Shown piece by piece: positions 9,094-18,667 of a DNA stretch of 64,000 nucleotides. The notes beneath the pieces are model-generated. The model saw only the letters and a program-made list of their open reading frames with translations, searched no databases and had not been told where the DNA came from. A program made the translations under genes and the position numbers. The DNA is from Propionibacteriaceae bacterium (GTDB lineage: Bacteria; Actinomycetota; Actinomycetes; Propionibacteriales; Propionibacteriaceae). How positions within the stretch are numbered: the stretch's first letter is position 1; every line of letters starts with the position of its first letter. Where the stretch lies: NCBI GenBank assembly GCA_009782785.1, contig WRIJ01000007.1, positions 62,001 to 126,000 of the forward strand, read 5' to 3'.

Positions 9094-10154
9094 TGTCCGT
9101 ACCTGATCCTATGGCAGCCCCACCTCTGCGTTGGGGAATTCTTGCACCGGGCGGTATCGCTCATCGCTTTGCCCGTGAAGTCACTCAATACACCCAGTCA
9201 CAGATTGTTGCGGTGGGGTCACGCGACCTGGAAAGAGCCACCAGATTCATTGATGAAGAGTTGCCAGGTTCGGGAGTACGAGCATACGGATCCTATGCTG
9301 AGATGATCACCGATCAGTGGGTGCAAGCTGTGTACATCGCGAGCCCCCATTCGGAGCATCTCGCCCATGCCACCTTGGCACTCCAGGTGGGCAAACCCGT
9401 ACTGGTGGAAAAAGCTTTCACTCTCAACGCCCAGCAAGCGACCCAAATTTTCACTCTCGCTTCTGAGAAGCAACTCTTCGTCATGGAAGCAATGTGGAGC
9501 CGCTTCCTTCCTCACTATCAGGCTATCAAAGCCCTGGTCGATTCTGGCGAACTCGGAGAGATCACCTCTATTGTTGGGATGCATTCCCAGGCCCTCGATT
9601 TGACCCCAACTGGGCGGCTGATGAATCCTGCTCTCGGTGGGGGTGCCTTGCTTGACCTTGGTGTTTATCCCATTTCTCTTATTCACTGGTTGTGGGGGAA
9701 GCCGACACGGATCAAAGCCACTGGAACCCTCAGTGACACCGGTGTGGATCTTCGAGAGTCTGTTTCTTTGTGGTACGGCGATCGTCTCGCTTTAGCCTAT
9801 GCAGATATGGAATCAGCTGGGAAGAGTTCTTTGCAGATCGTGGGCACCCAGGCGAGTTTAGAAGTTGAGGATTGGTTCTATACTCCACAAAACATTATCC
9901 ACACTTCTCGTGATGGTGTACGCCAGGAGTTGGCCACCCAGGTGGAAGGTGGATTCCAGTATCAGGTAGCTGAGGTGGCGAGATGCATCACCTCAGGACA
10001 TGCCATGTCACCGATCATGCCGTGGACCCACACTGTTGAAGTGCTTCAAATCATGGATGAGGTACGCCACCAGTTGGGTGTCAAATATCCTTCAGATGTG
10101 ATTTCCGCTCCAGCATTACCGACGACTCAGGTGGACGTACCACTAGGTACGTAA
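9093..10154 (+). CDS. Gfo/Idh/MocA-family NAD(P)-dependent oxidoreductase
   Basis: A 353-residue enzyme of the glucose-fructose oxidoreductase/inositol dehydrogenase family. The N-terminal Rossmann motif WGILAPGGIA (residues 14-23) binds NAD(P). VEKAFTLN at 105-112 is the family's catalytic EK(P) motif, with Lys107, and GGGALLDLGVYP forms part of the substrate site. It resembles dimeric dihydrodiol/1,5-anhydrofructose-type members more than inositol dehydrogenase, but the substrate is uncertain. It starts with GTG overlapping the symporter stop, implying co-translation and a shared sugar pathway. It converges on typA, 37 bases away. Confidence 0.85.
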   Translation: MSVPDPMAAPPLRWGILAPGGIAHRFAREVTQYTQSQIVAVGSRDLERATRFIDEELPGSGVRAYGSYAEMITDQWVQAVYIASPHSEHLAHATLALQVGKPVLVEKAFTLNAQQATQIFTLASEKQLFVMEAMWSRFLPHYQAIKALVDSGELGEITSIVGMHSQALDLTPTGRLMNPALGGGALLDLGVYPISLIHWLWGKPTRIKATGTLSDTGVDLRESVSLWYGDRLALAYADMESAGKSSLQIVGTQASLEVEDWFYTPQNIIHTSRDGVRQELATQVEGGFQYQVAEVARCITSGHAMSPIMPWTHTVEVLQIMDEVRHQLGVKYPSDVISAPALPTTQVDVPLGT

Positions 10155-10191
10155 CACAGATGAGGCAGGCCGCTCCCAGCCGGTGAAGGGT

Positions 10192-12057
10192 TTAGCCAGT
10201 ACTCTTGGCTTTCGCTCTGCTTCGAGCTCTCGTGGTGGCATCAAGGTTCACTTTGCGAATGCGGACGTCACTGGGGGTAACTTCGACACATTCGTCTTCA
10301 CGACAAAACTCCAAAGCGGCTTCCAGGGATAGTACCTTGGCCGGGATGAGCCGCTCGAGTTCTTCACCAGTTGACGAGCGTACGTTGGTGAGTTTCTTCT
10401 CTTTGGTGGGATTAACATCCATATCGTCTTGGCGAGAGTTCTCGCCGACCACCATTCCTTCATACACCTCGTCGGTGGGGGAGACGAACATGGTCCCCCG
10501 CTCTTGGAGATTGAACAGTGCATACGAGGTTACTGAGCCACTACGGTCGGCCACGAGTGATCCTGTTGGGCGCAGTTTCATGTCGCCCACCCAGGGGGCA
10601 TAACCTTCAAAAACATGGTGCATGATCCCTGTTCCTCGGGTTTCGGTGAGGAATTCTGTACGAAAACCGATGAGTCCACGAGCTGGGACGACGTACTCGA
10701 TGCGTACCCACCCGGTCCCATGGTTGACCATCTGTTCAAGGTTTGCTTTGCGAAGTCCTAGGAGGCTGGTGACAGCACCGATATAGTCTTCAGGAACATC
10801 GATGGTGAGTCTTTCGGTGGGTTCGTGGAGTTTGCCATCAATCATTTTCGTGACGACTTGGGGTTTTCCTACCGTGAGTTCGAAGGATTCTCGTCTCATG
10901 ATTTCCACGAGGATCGCAAGCTGGAGTTCACCGCGGCCTTGGACCTCCCAGGCATCTGGACGATCGGTGGGCAGGACGCGAATCGAGACGTTCCCCACTA
11001 GTTCCTGGTCGAGGCGAGCTTTCACCAGTCGAGCTGTGAGGTTCTTGCCTGATTTCCCAGCCATGGGGGAGGTATTGATTCCGATGGTGGCAGAGATGGA
11101 GGGTTCGTCCACGTGGATGAGCGGAAGGGGTCGTGGGTCATCCACGTCTGAGAGGGTCTCCCCGATGGTGATATCTGGGATCCCTGCAATAGCCACGATG
11201 TCACCAGGACCAGCTGACTGGGCTGGGACACGCTCGAGGGCTTCCGTACGCAAAAGCTCCGAGAGGCGTACTTGGGTGATGGATCCATCACGGCGACACC
11301 AGGACACCATCTGTCCTTTGGTGAGTGTGCCGTTGATGACCCGGCACAGGGCGAGGCGGCCCAAGTAAGGGGAGGCATCCAGGTTGGTGACGTGCGCTTG
11401 GAGTGGATGACCTTCGATGAAGGTCGGGGCAGGGATGTGGGTGAAGATCGTATCAAACAGGGGACGCAAGTCTTCGCCATCAGGCAGGGCCCCGTCATCA
11501 GGTCTGGTCAGTGAGGCGCGACCGGCTTTCGCTGAACTGTAGAGAATGGGGAAGTCTAGTTTTTCTGCTTCGTCATCGTCGAGAAGATCCATGAACAGGG
11601 CGTACGTCTCGTCGACTACCTCAGCGATTCTGGCATCTGAGCGGTCGACTTTGTTGATGACCACGATAATGGGTAGGTGAAGAGCGAGGGCCTTGGAGAG
11701 AACGAATCGTGTTTGTGGTAGCGGCCCTTCACTAGCATCGACGAGCAGGAGGACACCATCGACCATGGCGAGACCGCGTTCCACTTCTCCACCGAAATCC
11801 GCGTGACCAGGAGTGTCGATGATATTGATCGTGATGGGGTTACCGTGGGCGTCATGGGAAGCGACAGAAGTGTTCTTCGCAAGAATGGTGATGCCCTTCT
11901 CGCGTTCTAAGTCCATGGAATCCATGACTCGGACATCGACATCCTGGTTGGCGCGAAAAGCACCTGACTGCCAGAGCATGGCATCCACGAGTGTGGTTTT
12001 CCCATGGTCGACGTGGGCAATGATGGCAAGGTTTCGCAGGTCAGGGCGTGTGGGCAT
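10192..12057 (-). CDS. typA: Ribosome-associated GTPase TypA/BipA
   Basis: A translational GTPase of 621 residues, involved in 50S assembly and growth at low temperature or under stress. The P-loop AHVDHGKTT lies at residues 14-22, and [16 protein letters not shown] and NKVDRSDAR are the G3 and G4 regions. The C-terminal half has the BipA-specific segments [16 protein letters not shown] and [16 protein letters not shown]. Length and order match the family. It stands alone on the minus strand. A TAGGGT 21 bases before the ATG may be its -10 box, leaving a short 5' leader. Confidence 0.96.
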   Translation of the reverse strand: MPTRPDLRNLAIIAHVDHGKTTLVDAMLWQSGAFRANQDVDVRVMDSMDLEREKGITILAKNTSVASHDAHGNPITINIIDTPGHADFGGEVERGLAMVDGVLLLVDASEGPLPQTRFVLSKALALHLPIIVVINKVDRSDARIAEVVDETYALFMDLLDDDEAEKLDFPILYSSAKAGRASLTRPDDGALPDGEDLRPLFDTIFTHIPAPTFIEGHPLQAHVTNLDASPYLGRLALCRVINGTLTKGQMVSWCRRDGSITQVRLSELLRTEALERVPAQSAGPGDIVAIAGIPDITIGETLSDVDDPRPLPLIHVDEPSISATIGINTSPMAGKSGKNLTARLVKARLDQELVGNVSIRVLPTDRPDAWEVQGRGELQLAILVEIMRRESFELTVGKPQVVTKMIDGKLHEPTERLTIDVPEDYIGAVTSLLGLRKANLEQMVNHGTGWVRIEYVVPARGLIGFRTEFLTETRGTGIMHHVFEGYAPWVGDMKLRPTGSLVADRSGSVTSYALFNLQERGTMFVSPTDEVYEGMVVGENSRQDDMDVNPTKEKKLTNVRSSTGEELERLIPAKVLSLEAALEFCREDECVEVTPSDVRIRKVNLDATTRARSRAKAKSTG

Positions 12058-12165
12058 GGGCTCGCTTTCCAGGGGTGAACCCTAGAAGCTTACCGGAATT
12101 TGGTTCCTCACAGAATCAGCGACCCAGCCAGTGTGCGAGCGGGTTTTTCTCGAATGATGAGACTG

Positions 12166-12178
12166 CGCTAAGGTTGTG
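12166..12178 (+). promoter_or_regulatory. Promoter -10 region for the ABC importer
   Basis: The 13-mer CGCTAAGGTTGTG contains a TAAGGT -10-like hexamer at 12169-12174. An identical 13-mer lies upstream of topA at 25101-25113. The predicted leader is about 45 bases and ends in the ribosome binding site AAGGAG before 12226. No clear -35 is seen. Confidence 0.4.
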
Positions 12179-12225
12179 GAGAACTTGGGCGCCATGGACG
12201 CGCCGCAACTAATCAAGGAGACGCT

Positions 12226-13245
12226 ATGAAATTACGCCGTTTGATTCCCACCTTGTTGACGGTGGGAGCACTCAGCTTAGCCATGACAGCTTGTGGTGGA
12301 GGGAACACTGACGAGGAAACTCCCACCCCTACCGTGACCTATCCAGAACCAACAGGTCCTCTGTTCACCATTGGTGTTGCAATGTACGTTGAACACCCAG
12401 CACTTCAAGCTGTTCAGGACGGTTTTGAAGAAGTGCTCAAAGAGCAGGGAATTAACTACTCCGTCGTACGAGAGAGTGCGGCCGCTGATTCGAACAACGT
12501 AGCGACTATTGCTTCGCTTTTTGCAGCGAATAGTGACATGGATCTTATGTTGGCCATTGCCACACCAATGGCGCTCGGCATCCAAGGTGCAGAAACTCAG
12601 CGCCCCATTCTGTTCTCGGCTGTTACTGATCCTGTACAAGTCGGTCTCGTTCCTTCCTGGGAGCAAGCTGGTGTGAACATTACTGGCACTTCTGACCTCA
12701 ACCCTGAAGCCAAACCAGTAGAGCTCGTTACCCAGGCCATGCCTGCGGTTAAGAATATTGGCGTGCTGTATTCCACCTCCGAACCAAACTCAGCTATCCA
12801 GGTGGAAGCCTACAAAGCAGAAGCTGCTGCTCTTGGAGTGGAGCTCACTGTGCGCGGAATTAACTCTCCCAATGAGATCGTTACTGGCCTTGAGGCTCTT
12901 GCCGGGACAGAAGCCATCCTGATTCCAACTGACAATACCATCGTCGAGGCGATCGCTTCCGTGGTAGCCTTCGGTGAAGAGAAGAAGATACCTGTATTTT
13001 GTGCGGACAATTCCACAGTCGAACTGGGAACTGTTGCGACCCGTGGATTGAGCTATTATGACCTCGGTCGTCGCACTGGTGAAATGGCCGTCGAGATTCT
13101 TCGTGATGGAAAGCCAGTGTCGGAGATAGCCCCAGAGGCCACAACCGAAACAGCGCTTATCGTCAACCTGAAAGCAGCGGAGCGTTTTGGAATCACACTT
13201 CCGGATGGCCTCGTTGCCCAAGCTGTTGAGAAGATAACAGAATAA
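12226..13245 (+). CDS. ABC transporter substrate-binding lipoprotein (TrpX-like)
   Basis: A 339-residue secreted lipoprotein of the ABC_sub_bind family. The signal peptide ends at the lipobox AMTAC (Cys23), followed by a short Asp/Glu/Thr/Pro linker. The body matches the two-lobed binding proteins encoded with COG4120 permeases and COG1101 ATPases. In streptococci such systems (TrpXYZ) import tryptophan; others are linked to different small molecules, so the ligand here is inferred at best. AAGGAG precedes the ATG. It is the first gene of a three-gene import operon, with 22 bases to the permease. Confidence 0.88.
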   Translation: MKLRRLIPTLLTVGALSLAMTACGGGNTDEETPTPTVTYPEPTGPLFTIGVAMYVEHPALQAVQDGFEEVLKEQGINYSVVRESAAADSNNVATIASLFAANSDMDLMLAIATPMALGIQGAETQRPILFSAVTDPVQVGLVPSWEQAGVNITGTSDLNPEAKPVELVTQAMPAVKNIGVLYSTSEPNSAIQVEAYKAEAAALGVELTVRGINSPNEIVTGLEALAGTEAILIPTDNTIVEAIASVVAFGEEKKIPVFCADNSTVELGTVATRGLSYYDLGRRTGEMAVEILRDGKPVSEIAPEATTETALIVNLKAAERFGITLPDGLVAQAVEKITE

Positions 13246-13267
13246 TTGCGAGGAGCTGTCTACTGTC

Positions 13268-14362
13268 ATGTTAGGTGCTATTGATCAGGGGCTTATTACG
13301 GCTTTGCTGGCCCTGGGGATCTTTCTCACCTTCCGCATCTTGAACTTTGCGGACCTGACAGTAGACGGCTCTTATGCAACTGGTGCAGTCACCACAGCCG
13401 TTGTCATCGTTAATGGGAATGGTCAATGGTGGCTTCCCTGGGTTGCGTTAGCAGCTGGAATGGCGGCCGGTGCCCTTGCTGGGTTACTCACTGGACTGCT
13501 TCACACTAAAGCCCATATAGATCCTTTGCTTGCTTCCATTCTGGTTATGCTGGCGCTGTATTCGATTAATGTTCGCATCTTGTCGGCGGGCAACAATGGA
13601 GTTATTCGGGTCACTTTAGGATTGGTCAGAGAAGAGAAACGAGACCTCACGACGTTATTCACATGGATGAGGCTGCTCGGATTTCGAGGAACGTGGGTGT
13701 CCATCCTTGTGCTGGTGGGTATCGTTATCATCGTTGTTCTTTTACTCAATTGGTGGCTGTCAACGAGATTCGGTCTTGCCGTCATGGCCACCGGAGATAA
13801 TCCGACGATGGCATCGGCCATGGGCATTAATAACGACACCACAAAAATCGTGACACTCATGGTATCCAATGGTCTCGCAGGTTTGGCTGGGGCCATCAAT
13901 GCTCAATTCACATTCAGCGCCACTATTGAAGACGGGCGGGGAATCATCTTGGTTGGCCTTGCCTCAGTCATCTTGGGTAATGCCATCTTTGGCACTCGTT
14001 ATGTCTGGTTGATGACACTGGGTGTTGTGGTCGGGTCAGTTATCTATCGCGTGGCCATTTTTGGGGCAATGAGTTGGGATTTCCTCGAAACCACTGACAT
14101 GAAGCTGATTTCTGCTGTTCTAGTGGTCATTGCTTTGGTGTCGACTCAATGGAAGGGTGCCCATGCACTGGTCTCGAGACTCACTCCCTGGGGGCCAAAA
14201 GATTCAACTCCCGAACCCATGGCGAGCGTACCCAACCAATTCTCTCCCTTTGCTGAAGTAGATTCTGCCCATCAAGGAGTCTTGCGAACTGCACTGGGTG
14301 GTCACATAGATCCTGGTGATGACCAAGAACAATCCTCAAACGAAGAGGAATCGCCATGCTAG
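13268..14362 (+). CDS. ABC transporter permease (TrpY-like)
   Basis: A 364-residue inner-membrane protein of the branched-chain-type permease superfamily (COG4120 type). It has eight to nine hydrophobic segments, beginning with GLITALLALGIFLTFRI and the family motif NFADLTVDGSYATGA. After the last segment there is an unusual hydrophilic C-terminal tail of about 60 residues, rich in acidic residues, Ser and Pro. The tail overlaps the start of the ATPase gene by seven bases. It pairs with the preceding binding protein and the following ATPase to form one importer. Confidence 0.88.
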   Translation: MLGAIDQGLITALLALGIFLTFRILNFADLTVDGSYATGAVTTAVVIVNGNGQWWLPWVALAAGMAAGALAGLLTGLLHTKAHIDPLLASILVMLALYSINVRILSAGNNGVIRVTLGLVREEKRDLTTLFTWMRLLGFRGTWVSILVLVGIVIIVVLLLNWWLSTRFGLAVMATGDNPTMASAMGINNDTTKIVTLMVSNGLAGLAGAINAQFTFSATIEDGRGIILVGLASVILGNAIFGTRYVWLMTLGVVVGSVIYRVAIFGAMSWDFLETTDMKLISAVLVVIALVSTQWKGAHALVSRLTPWGPKDSTPEPMASVPNQFSPFAEVDSAHQGVLRTALGGHIDPGDDQEQSSNEEESPC

Positions 14363-15144
14363 AGATTATCGGTGTCAGTAAGACCTTCTATCCCGGCACA
14401 GCCAACGAGCGCGTGGCCCTGGATAATGTTTCCCTCAATCTTGACGAAGGAGACTTCGTCACCATTATCGGTTCCAATGGGGCAGGGAAATCGACACTAC
14501 TCAATATCATTGGAGGGTCTCTTCGAGTCGATTATGGAGGTGTGGTTGTCAATGGTGAAGACGTCACATGGTTGAAAGAACACCACCGCGCTCGGGACAT
14601 CTCTCGAGTCTTCCAAGACCCCTCGGCAGGAACCTCCCCACATCTGTCTATTGAAGAGAACCTCGCTGTTGCCCTTGATCGCGGAAAGCCGCACACCTTG
14701 AGGCGTGCACTCACTAGAAAACGTCGTGAAGAGTTCCGCACACAACTCGCTACCCTCGAACAGGGCCTCGAAGATCGAATGAAACACCGTGTGGGTTTAC
14801 TCTCGGGTGGGCAACGCCAAGCACTCAGTTTGCTGATGGCCTCCTTCACTCATCCGAAGCTTTTGCTCCTTGATGAACACACTGCTGCTTTGGACCCTGA
14901 AAGGGCCGAGCTCGTTTTGCGGCTCACCGGGACAAAGATCGCTGAACAGGGTTTGACTGCGCTCATGGTCACTCACAATATGGATCACGCCTTGCGCTTG
15001 GGTAACCGCTTGATCATGATGCATGAGGGCAAAATCTTGCGCTCCTTGAATGCACGAGAGAAAGCAAGAACCTCGGTCAACGACCTCTTGGAGTTCTTCA
15101 GCAAAGAAAAAGGGATGCTCTCCGATCGTACCTTGTTGGCGTAA
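14356..15144 (+). CDS. ABC transporter ATP-binding protein (TrpZ-like)
   Basis: A 262-residue nucleotide-binding subunit. Walker A GSNGAGKST is at residues 39-47, the signature LSGGQRQAL follows, then Walker B LLLLDEHTAALDP. The Glu-His after the Walker B Asp is typical of this COG1101 group, and a late VTHNMDHAL contains the switch His. The start lies inside the permease C-terminus, implying translational coupling. It is the last gene of the operon and converges on the metallophosphoesterase. Confidence 0.9.
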   Translation: MLEIIGVSKTFYPGTANERVALDNVSLNLDEGDFVTIIGSNGAGKSTLLNIIGGSLRVDYGGVVVNGEDVTWLKEHHRARDISRVFQDPSAGTSPHLSIEENLAVALDRGKPHTLRRALTRKRREEFRTQLATLEQGLEDRMKHRVGLLSGGQRQALSLLMASFTHPKLLLLDEHTAALDPERAELVLRLTGTKIAEQGLTALMVTHNMDHALRLGNRLIMMHEGKILRSLNAREKARTSVNDLLEFFSKEKGMLSDRTLLA

Positions 15145-15170
15145 AGACACCACCAGTACGAGGAGGTGGA

Positions 15171-16100
15171 CTAGCTGGTGGGATTGTCGCAGGGAACTAA
15201 GGTCAACAGTGTCGCCTCGGGACGACAGAAGAAACGGTACGGAGCTTTCGGGGAAGTCCCCAAACCTGCTGAGACATGCAACCACGGGGAAGAATCACCT
15301 CGGGAGTATTGGCTCAACCCTTGAGCTTGACTGCGAGGAAGATCACAGTTGGTGACCAGTGCATGACCACCCGGAAAACAAACCTGACCACCGTGGGTGT
15401 GCCCAGCAAACATGAGATCCGCGCCATCGGCAACCATGAGATCGAGAACCCGGACATAGGGGGAATGTGTCACACCGAGCAGGAGATCCGCATCACGTTC
15501 ACCCATCACTGCCTCATAACGATCCTCTTCCATGTGGGCATCCTTGCATCCACGGACTTCCACCGTCGTACCTCTCAGTGTGAAGTTCAATGAAGTATCT
15601 TCACCATTTTTCCACCCCAATGATTCGAACAGTTGGGCAATATCTTCAGTCGGGATCCGGGGCAATCTTTTCTGGCTGTCTATCTTGTGTGGTGAGGATG
15701 GGCCTTTGAGGTAGCTAAAAGGATTGATCGGGCGTGGCCCAAAGAAATCATTAGAACCGAAAACAAAGACTCCAGGAATTCCCCCCAAAGGTTCCAGGGC
15801 TCGTTCCAGAGTTGGTATGCCATCGGGGGAGGAAAGATTATCCCCAGTGCTGATGATGAAATCTGGGGTGTGGGCAGCTAGCCCTCGTACCCACTCGATC
15901 TTCTTAGCCTGAGAAGGCAGCAGATGCAGGTCTGAGAAATGAAGGATGGTGATAGGTTCGCTGCCCTCGGCGAGTACGGGAACCTCGACTCGGCGAAGAC
16001 GAAAACCACGAGACGCAACCACCATGGCGTATCCCAGACATCCGACAACAACCAGGATGAACACTCCCAGGGTTATTCCCACGATAGTCACAGGATGCAT
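15171..16100 (-). CDS. Membrane-anchored calcineurin-like metallophosphoesterase
   Basis: A 309-residue protein with one N-terminal membrane segment (residues 5-28) and a phosphoesterase domain. Metal-binding motifs appear in order: DLH (57-59), STGDNLSS, GSNDFF and AGHTHGGQ. This matches the YkuE/YaeI-type enzymes, which act at the membrane, in some cases on lipid or nucleotide phosphates; the substrate here is unknown. The open frame runs further upstream into the transpeptidase gene. ATG 16100 is preferred because GAGGAAAG lies just before it and the frame then begins with the membrane anchor. It follows the L,D-transpeptidase by 29 bases, so the two may share a role in the cell envelope. 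Confidence 0.88.
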   Translation of the reverse strand: MHPVTIVGITLGVFILVVVGCLGYAMVVASRGFRLRRVEVPVLAEGSEPITILHFSDLHLLPSQAKKIEWVRGLAAHTPDFIISTGDNLSSPDGIPTLERALEPLGGIPGVFVFGSNDFFGPRPINPFSYLKGPSSPHKIDSQKRLPRIPTEDIAQLFESLGWKNGEDTSLNFTLRGTTVEVRGCKDAHMEEDRYEAVMGERDADLLLGVTHSPYVRVLDLMVADGADLMFAGHTHGGQVCFPGGHALVTNCDLPRSQAQGLSQYSRGDSSPWLHVSAGLGTSPKAPYRFFCRPEATLLTLVPCDNPTS

Positions 16101-16129
16101 GTGGCTTTCCTCACAATCAATTTCTGGCC

Positions 16130-17701
16130 TTAGTCGTGGATGACGACCTTGTCTCCACGGGCAAGCCAGTCGAAGACTTCCTTGGCATCCGCTTCGCGCA
16201 AATTCAAACATCCATGAGAGACAGGCTCACCGAAATTATCATGCCAGTACGCAGTGTGGAACCCATAATTTCCTTTGAACCACACCAACCAGCGTACACC
16301 GGGGTAGGAATAGTATTCCCCTTCACCATAGCCACTCACACTCTGGATACGGGTTTTCGCATAGACAGGAAAAGTACCCGTGGGTGTTTCCATTCCCGGT
16401 TTTCCAGAGCTCAAGACGAAGGTTGCTCCTGGTGTGGATCCGTTCATGAGAGTCACCGTCTGTGTCGACAAATCAACATCCGCCCAGTGTCGCGCTCCCG
16501 GTGGTGCTGGAGAAATAGTGGGTTGGGCTTGTGTGGACGCAAAAGGGATCTCAGTGAAAGTGAGAGCCATCACTGTGTCTTCAGCATTCATCAAACAGTC
16601 CAGTATCTGGTTCGGCAGCCTCTCAGCGTGAGAGAGAGTGCGTCCCGTGACACCTGGGTGAATAGTGCGTACCTCTTCGCCCTTGTGATTGAGGACGACA
16701 ACACTATCCTCAGGGATACGATTGACCTTGTCAGGGAAGGTTTGGTTGACAAACTCTGTCACCTGAGATTCTGTGAATGTTGCTTGGAGACCATCGGCAG
16801 TTGACGTGGTCACCGTCACCATGGAAGCAATATCCAAGGGGGTGAGAGTATAGATAGGTTCATTGGTTGATGAGGTGGCCGCAGTTTCAGTAAAGGAACA
16901 TTTAGTAGCTAGGCGTTCATTCACCCACTGCTGTGTTTCACTAGCTTCGGCTGCACCCACATCCGGGTCAACCGGTGTGGGGTTCAAAGAGAAGGACGCA
17001 TCTTGAGGTGCAGTTGCCAAGGTTTGTTGAATGCTAGCCAGTTCCGAGTCAGCAATTCCCGTACCTGCTGCCGGTTCAGTAATGTCGTACACACCTGTGG
17101 TGGGATTGAAGGTGAGGCCTGCATTGATCGGTTGATCGTAGTTTTCAGGAAAGTTGTCAGCCAACCAGGAATTGAATTGGTTCCTGTCGATGGCAACATC
17201 AAGAGGGATGGATGTCGGTTGGAAGGATCGGTAGATCCAGAAACGCTGGGTTGATTTTCCGTACACCTTCGTGAGGATCGATGAGTGATCAATGCTGATC
17301 CCCAACTGGGAAGCAGTACCGCTGTGTGTTTGATCCCCCACATGGATGGTGAGCTCCAACGATGATTCCGTGTCATCAAGGAAGACCGGGACATCACTGA
17401 GAGGCATCCCCGAAATATCGTATCCTCCCACAGAGAATCCAGGCAGGGCCCGATTGTCATAGATGGCATCCATCACAAAACCAAGAACCACAGAGATAAT
17501 GACACACACGCCTAGGGAACCAAGGAAAACTAAGGGAAGTCCTAAGGAACGTCGACCAGTACGCGCTGGAGTGTGGGTTTCCTCTTTGTGGGTGCGCGAA
17601 ACTGAGCGCGGTGCGCGCTGTGTGGTGCGCTCCGGCAAGGGCGTAGAGTGCGTAGCCAGGATTCCTCCTGTTTCCCCGATTGTGTGAATCTCAGCACTCA
17701 A
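16130..17701 (-). CDS. L,D-transpeptidase (YkuD) with peptidoglycan-binding-like domains
   Basis: A 523-residue cell-wall enzyme. A cytoplasmic Pro/Arg/Thr-rich head is followed by one membrane segment (about 53-77), then two PG_binding_4-like repeats (for example GYDISGMPLSDV) and a C-terminal YkuD domain. The catalytic motif SHGCLNLR contains Cys498. Such enzymes make 3-3 cross-links in peptidoglycan or attach proteins to it. The start is uncertain: TTG 17701 is the longest, while a GGAGGA sits just before a CTG at 17659. It begins close to the divergent DUF4177-like gene. The metallophosphoesterase lies directly downstream. Confidence 0.88.
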   Translation of the reverse strand: MSAEIHTIGETGGILATHSTPLPERTTQRAPRSVSRTHKEETHTPARTGRRSLGLPLVFLGSLGVCVIISVVLGFVMDAIYDNRALPGFSVGGYDISGMPLSDVPVFLDDTESSLELTIHVGDQTHSGTASQLGISIDHSSILTKVYGKSTQRFWIYRSFQPTSIPLDVAIDRNQFNSWLADNFPENYDQPINAGLTFNPTTGVYDITEPAAGTGIADSELASIQQTLATAPQDASFSLNPTPVDPDVGAAEASETQQWVNERLATKCSFTETAATSSTNEPIYTLTPLDIASMVTVTTSTADGLQATFTESQVTEFVNQTFPDKVNRIPEDSVVVLNHKGEEVRTIHPGVTGRTLSHAERLPNQILDCLMNAEDTVMALTFTEIPFASTQAQPTISPAPPGARHWADVDLSTQTVTLMNGSTPGATFVLSSGKPGMETPTGTFPVYAKTRIQSVSGYGEGEYYSYPGVRWLVWFKGNYGFHTAYWHDNFGEPVSHGCLNLREADAKEVFDWLARGDKVVIHD

Positions 17702-17748
17702 GTTTACCGGATCTAGGCTCGTGTTGCCTTTCTCCCAGCATCTCCTAC

Positions 17749-17754
17749 TAGAGT
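17749..17754 (+). promoter_or_regulatory. -10 box for leaderless DUF4177-like gene
   Basis: TAGAGT is followed by GGGGGC (six bases) and then ATG 17761. TTGCCT at 17724-17729 is a possible -35 with a long 19-base spacer. Transcription would begin at or next to the start codon. Confidence 0.5.
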
Positions 17755-17760
17755 GGGGGC

Positions 17761-17937
17761 ATGACTCAATGGGAATACGCCACCGTACCTTTGCTGATTC
17801 ACTCCATGAAACAGATTCTGGACACGTGGGGTAATGATAGGTGGGAGTTGGTGAGCGTCTTGAGCAGTGGAGATGGTGGGAACCCAGTGGCTTTCTTCAA
17901 GCGCCCGGTGGGGGATTCACCATGTCCGAAGGACTAG
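17761..17937 (+). CDS. Small DUF4177-like protein
   Basis: A 58-residue protein beginning MTQWEYATVPLLIHSMKQIL and containing WGNDRWELVSV and a FFKRPVG end. This resembles the short actinobacterial DUF4177-type proteins with a WEY...LLxxWG..GWELV pattern. The function is unknown. It was found by reading the sequence before nth; it is short but has a clean start, a TAG at 17935-17937 and a plausible leaderless promoter. Its last 16 bases overlap the nth start in another frame, so it is probably co-expressed with nth. Confidence 0.75.
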   Translation: MTQWEYATVPLLIHSMKQILDTWGNDRWELVSVLSSGDGGNPVAFFKRPVGDSPCPKD

Positions 17938-18617
17938 CCGAGTCACGGGAACGTGCCGCTGAGATCCTCGCCACCTTGGAGGAAACCTATCCGAAAGTGC
18001 AGTGTGGATTAGTCCACGACTCTGCTTTTCAACTGTTGACGGCAACAATCCTGTCTGCACAATGTACAGATCGTGGAGTGAACCAAGTCACGCCGAAGCT
18101 GTTCGCGGCCTATCCTACTGCCGAGGATCTTGCTCAAGCCGATCATGGAGATGTAGAAAAAATCATTCACTCCACTGGGTTTTACCAGGTCAAAGCGGAC
18201 AGGATTATTTCCATGTCAAGGATGCTTCTTATCGAGTACGCCGGGCAGGTTCCTTCAACCTTGGATGAGCTACTCACGTTGAGTGGAGTGGGCCGAAAGA
18301 CAGCCAATGTTGTCTTGGGGGAATGGTTCGGTGTCCCTGGCATCACAGTCGACACCCATGTGTTGAGATTGTCGCGACGTCTTGGTTTGTCCAACAAAAC
18401 AGACCCGGCCAAGGTTGAAGCAGACTTGTGTGAACTATTTGATGAGACGTCATGGATCTCCTTGTCTCGATCCTTGATCGGCCACGGTCGCACTCGTTGC
18501 CATGCGCGAAAACCAGCATGTGGAGCTTGCCCACTTGGCCAGTTGTGCCCGTCTTTTGGCGAAGGAGAAATCGACCCTGTTCTGGCTTCGGAGTTGGTGA
18601 AGATACCCCAGAAATAA
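17922..18617 (+). CDS. nth: Endonuclease III
   Basis: A base-excision repair DNA glycosylase/AP lyase acting on oxidised pyrimidines. The helix-hairpin-helix LSGVGRKTANVVL holds the catalytic Lys126, and VDTHVLRLS holds the catalytic Asp144. The C-terminal [4Fe-4S] site Cys-X6-Cys-X2-Cys-X5-Cys is complete (193, 200, 203, 209). The frame is open to 17841, but ATG 17922 follows GTGGGGGATTCACC and gives a standard 231-residue enzyme. The gene overlaps the small DUF4177-like gene upstream. Confidence 0.95.
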   Translation: MSEGLAESRERAAEILATLEETYPKVQCGLVHDSAFQLLTATILSAQCTDRGVNQVTPKLFAAYPTAEDLAQADHGDVEKIIHSTGFYQVKADRIISMSRMLLIEYAGQVPSTLDELLTLSGVGRKTANVVLGEWFGVPGITVDTHVLRLSRRLGLSNKTDPAKVEADLCELFDETSWISLSRSLIGHGRTRCHARKPACGACPLGQLCPSFGEGEIDPVLASELVKIPQK

Positions 18618-18667
18618 TTCCTTGTTTCTCGTGCGCTGGTAGTCTTGTGGGGAATCAAGGAGGAAAC

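Noticed and set aside
17701..17760. TAAACT near the L,D-transpeptidase TTG start as a leaderless promoter
   Set aside because: On the minus strand this box overlaps the TTG codon itself, so the spacing does not fit the six- to seven-base pattern seen elsewhere.
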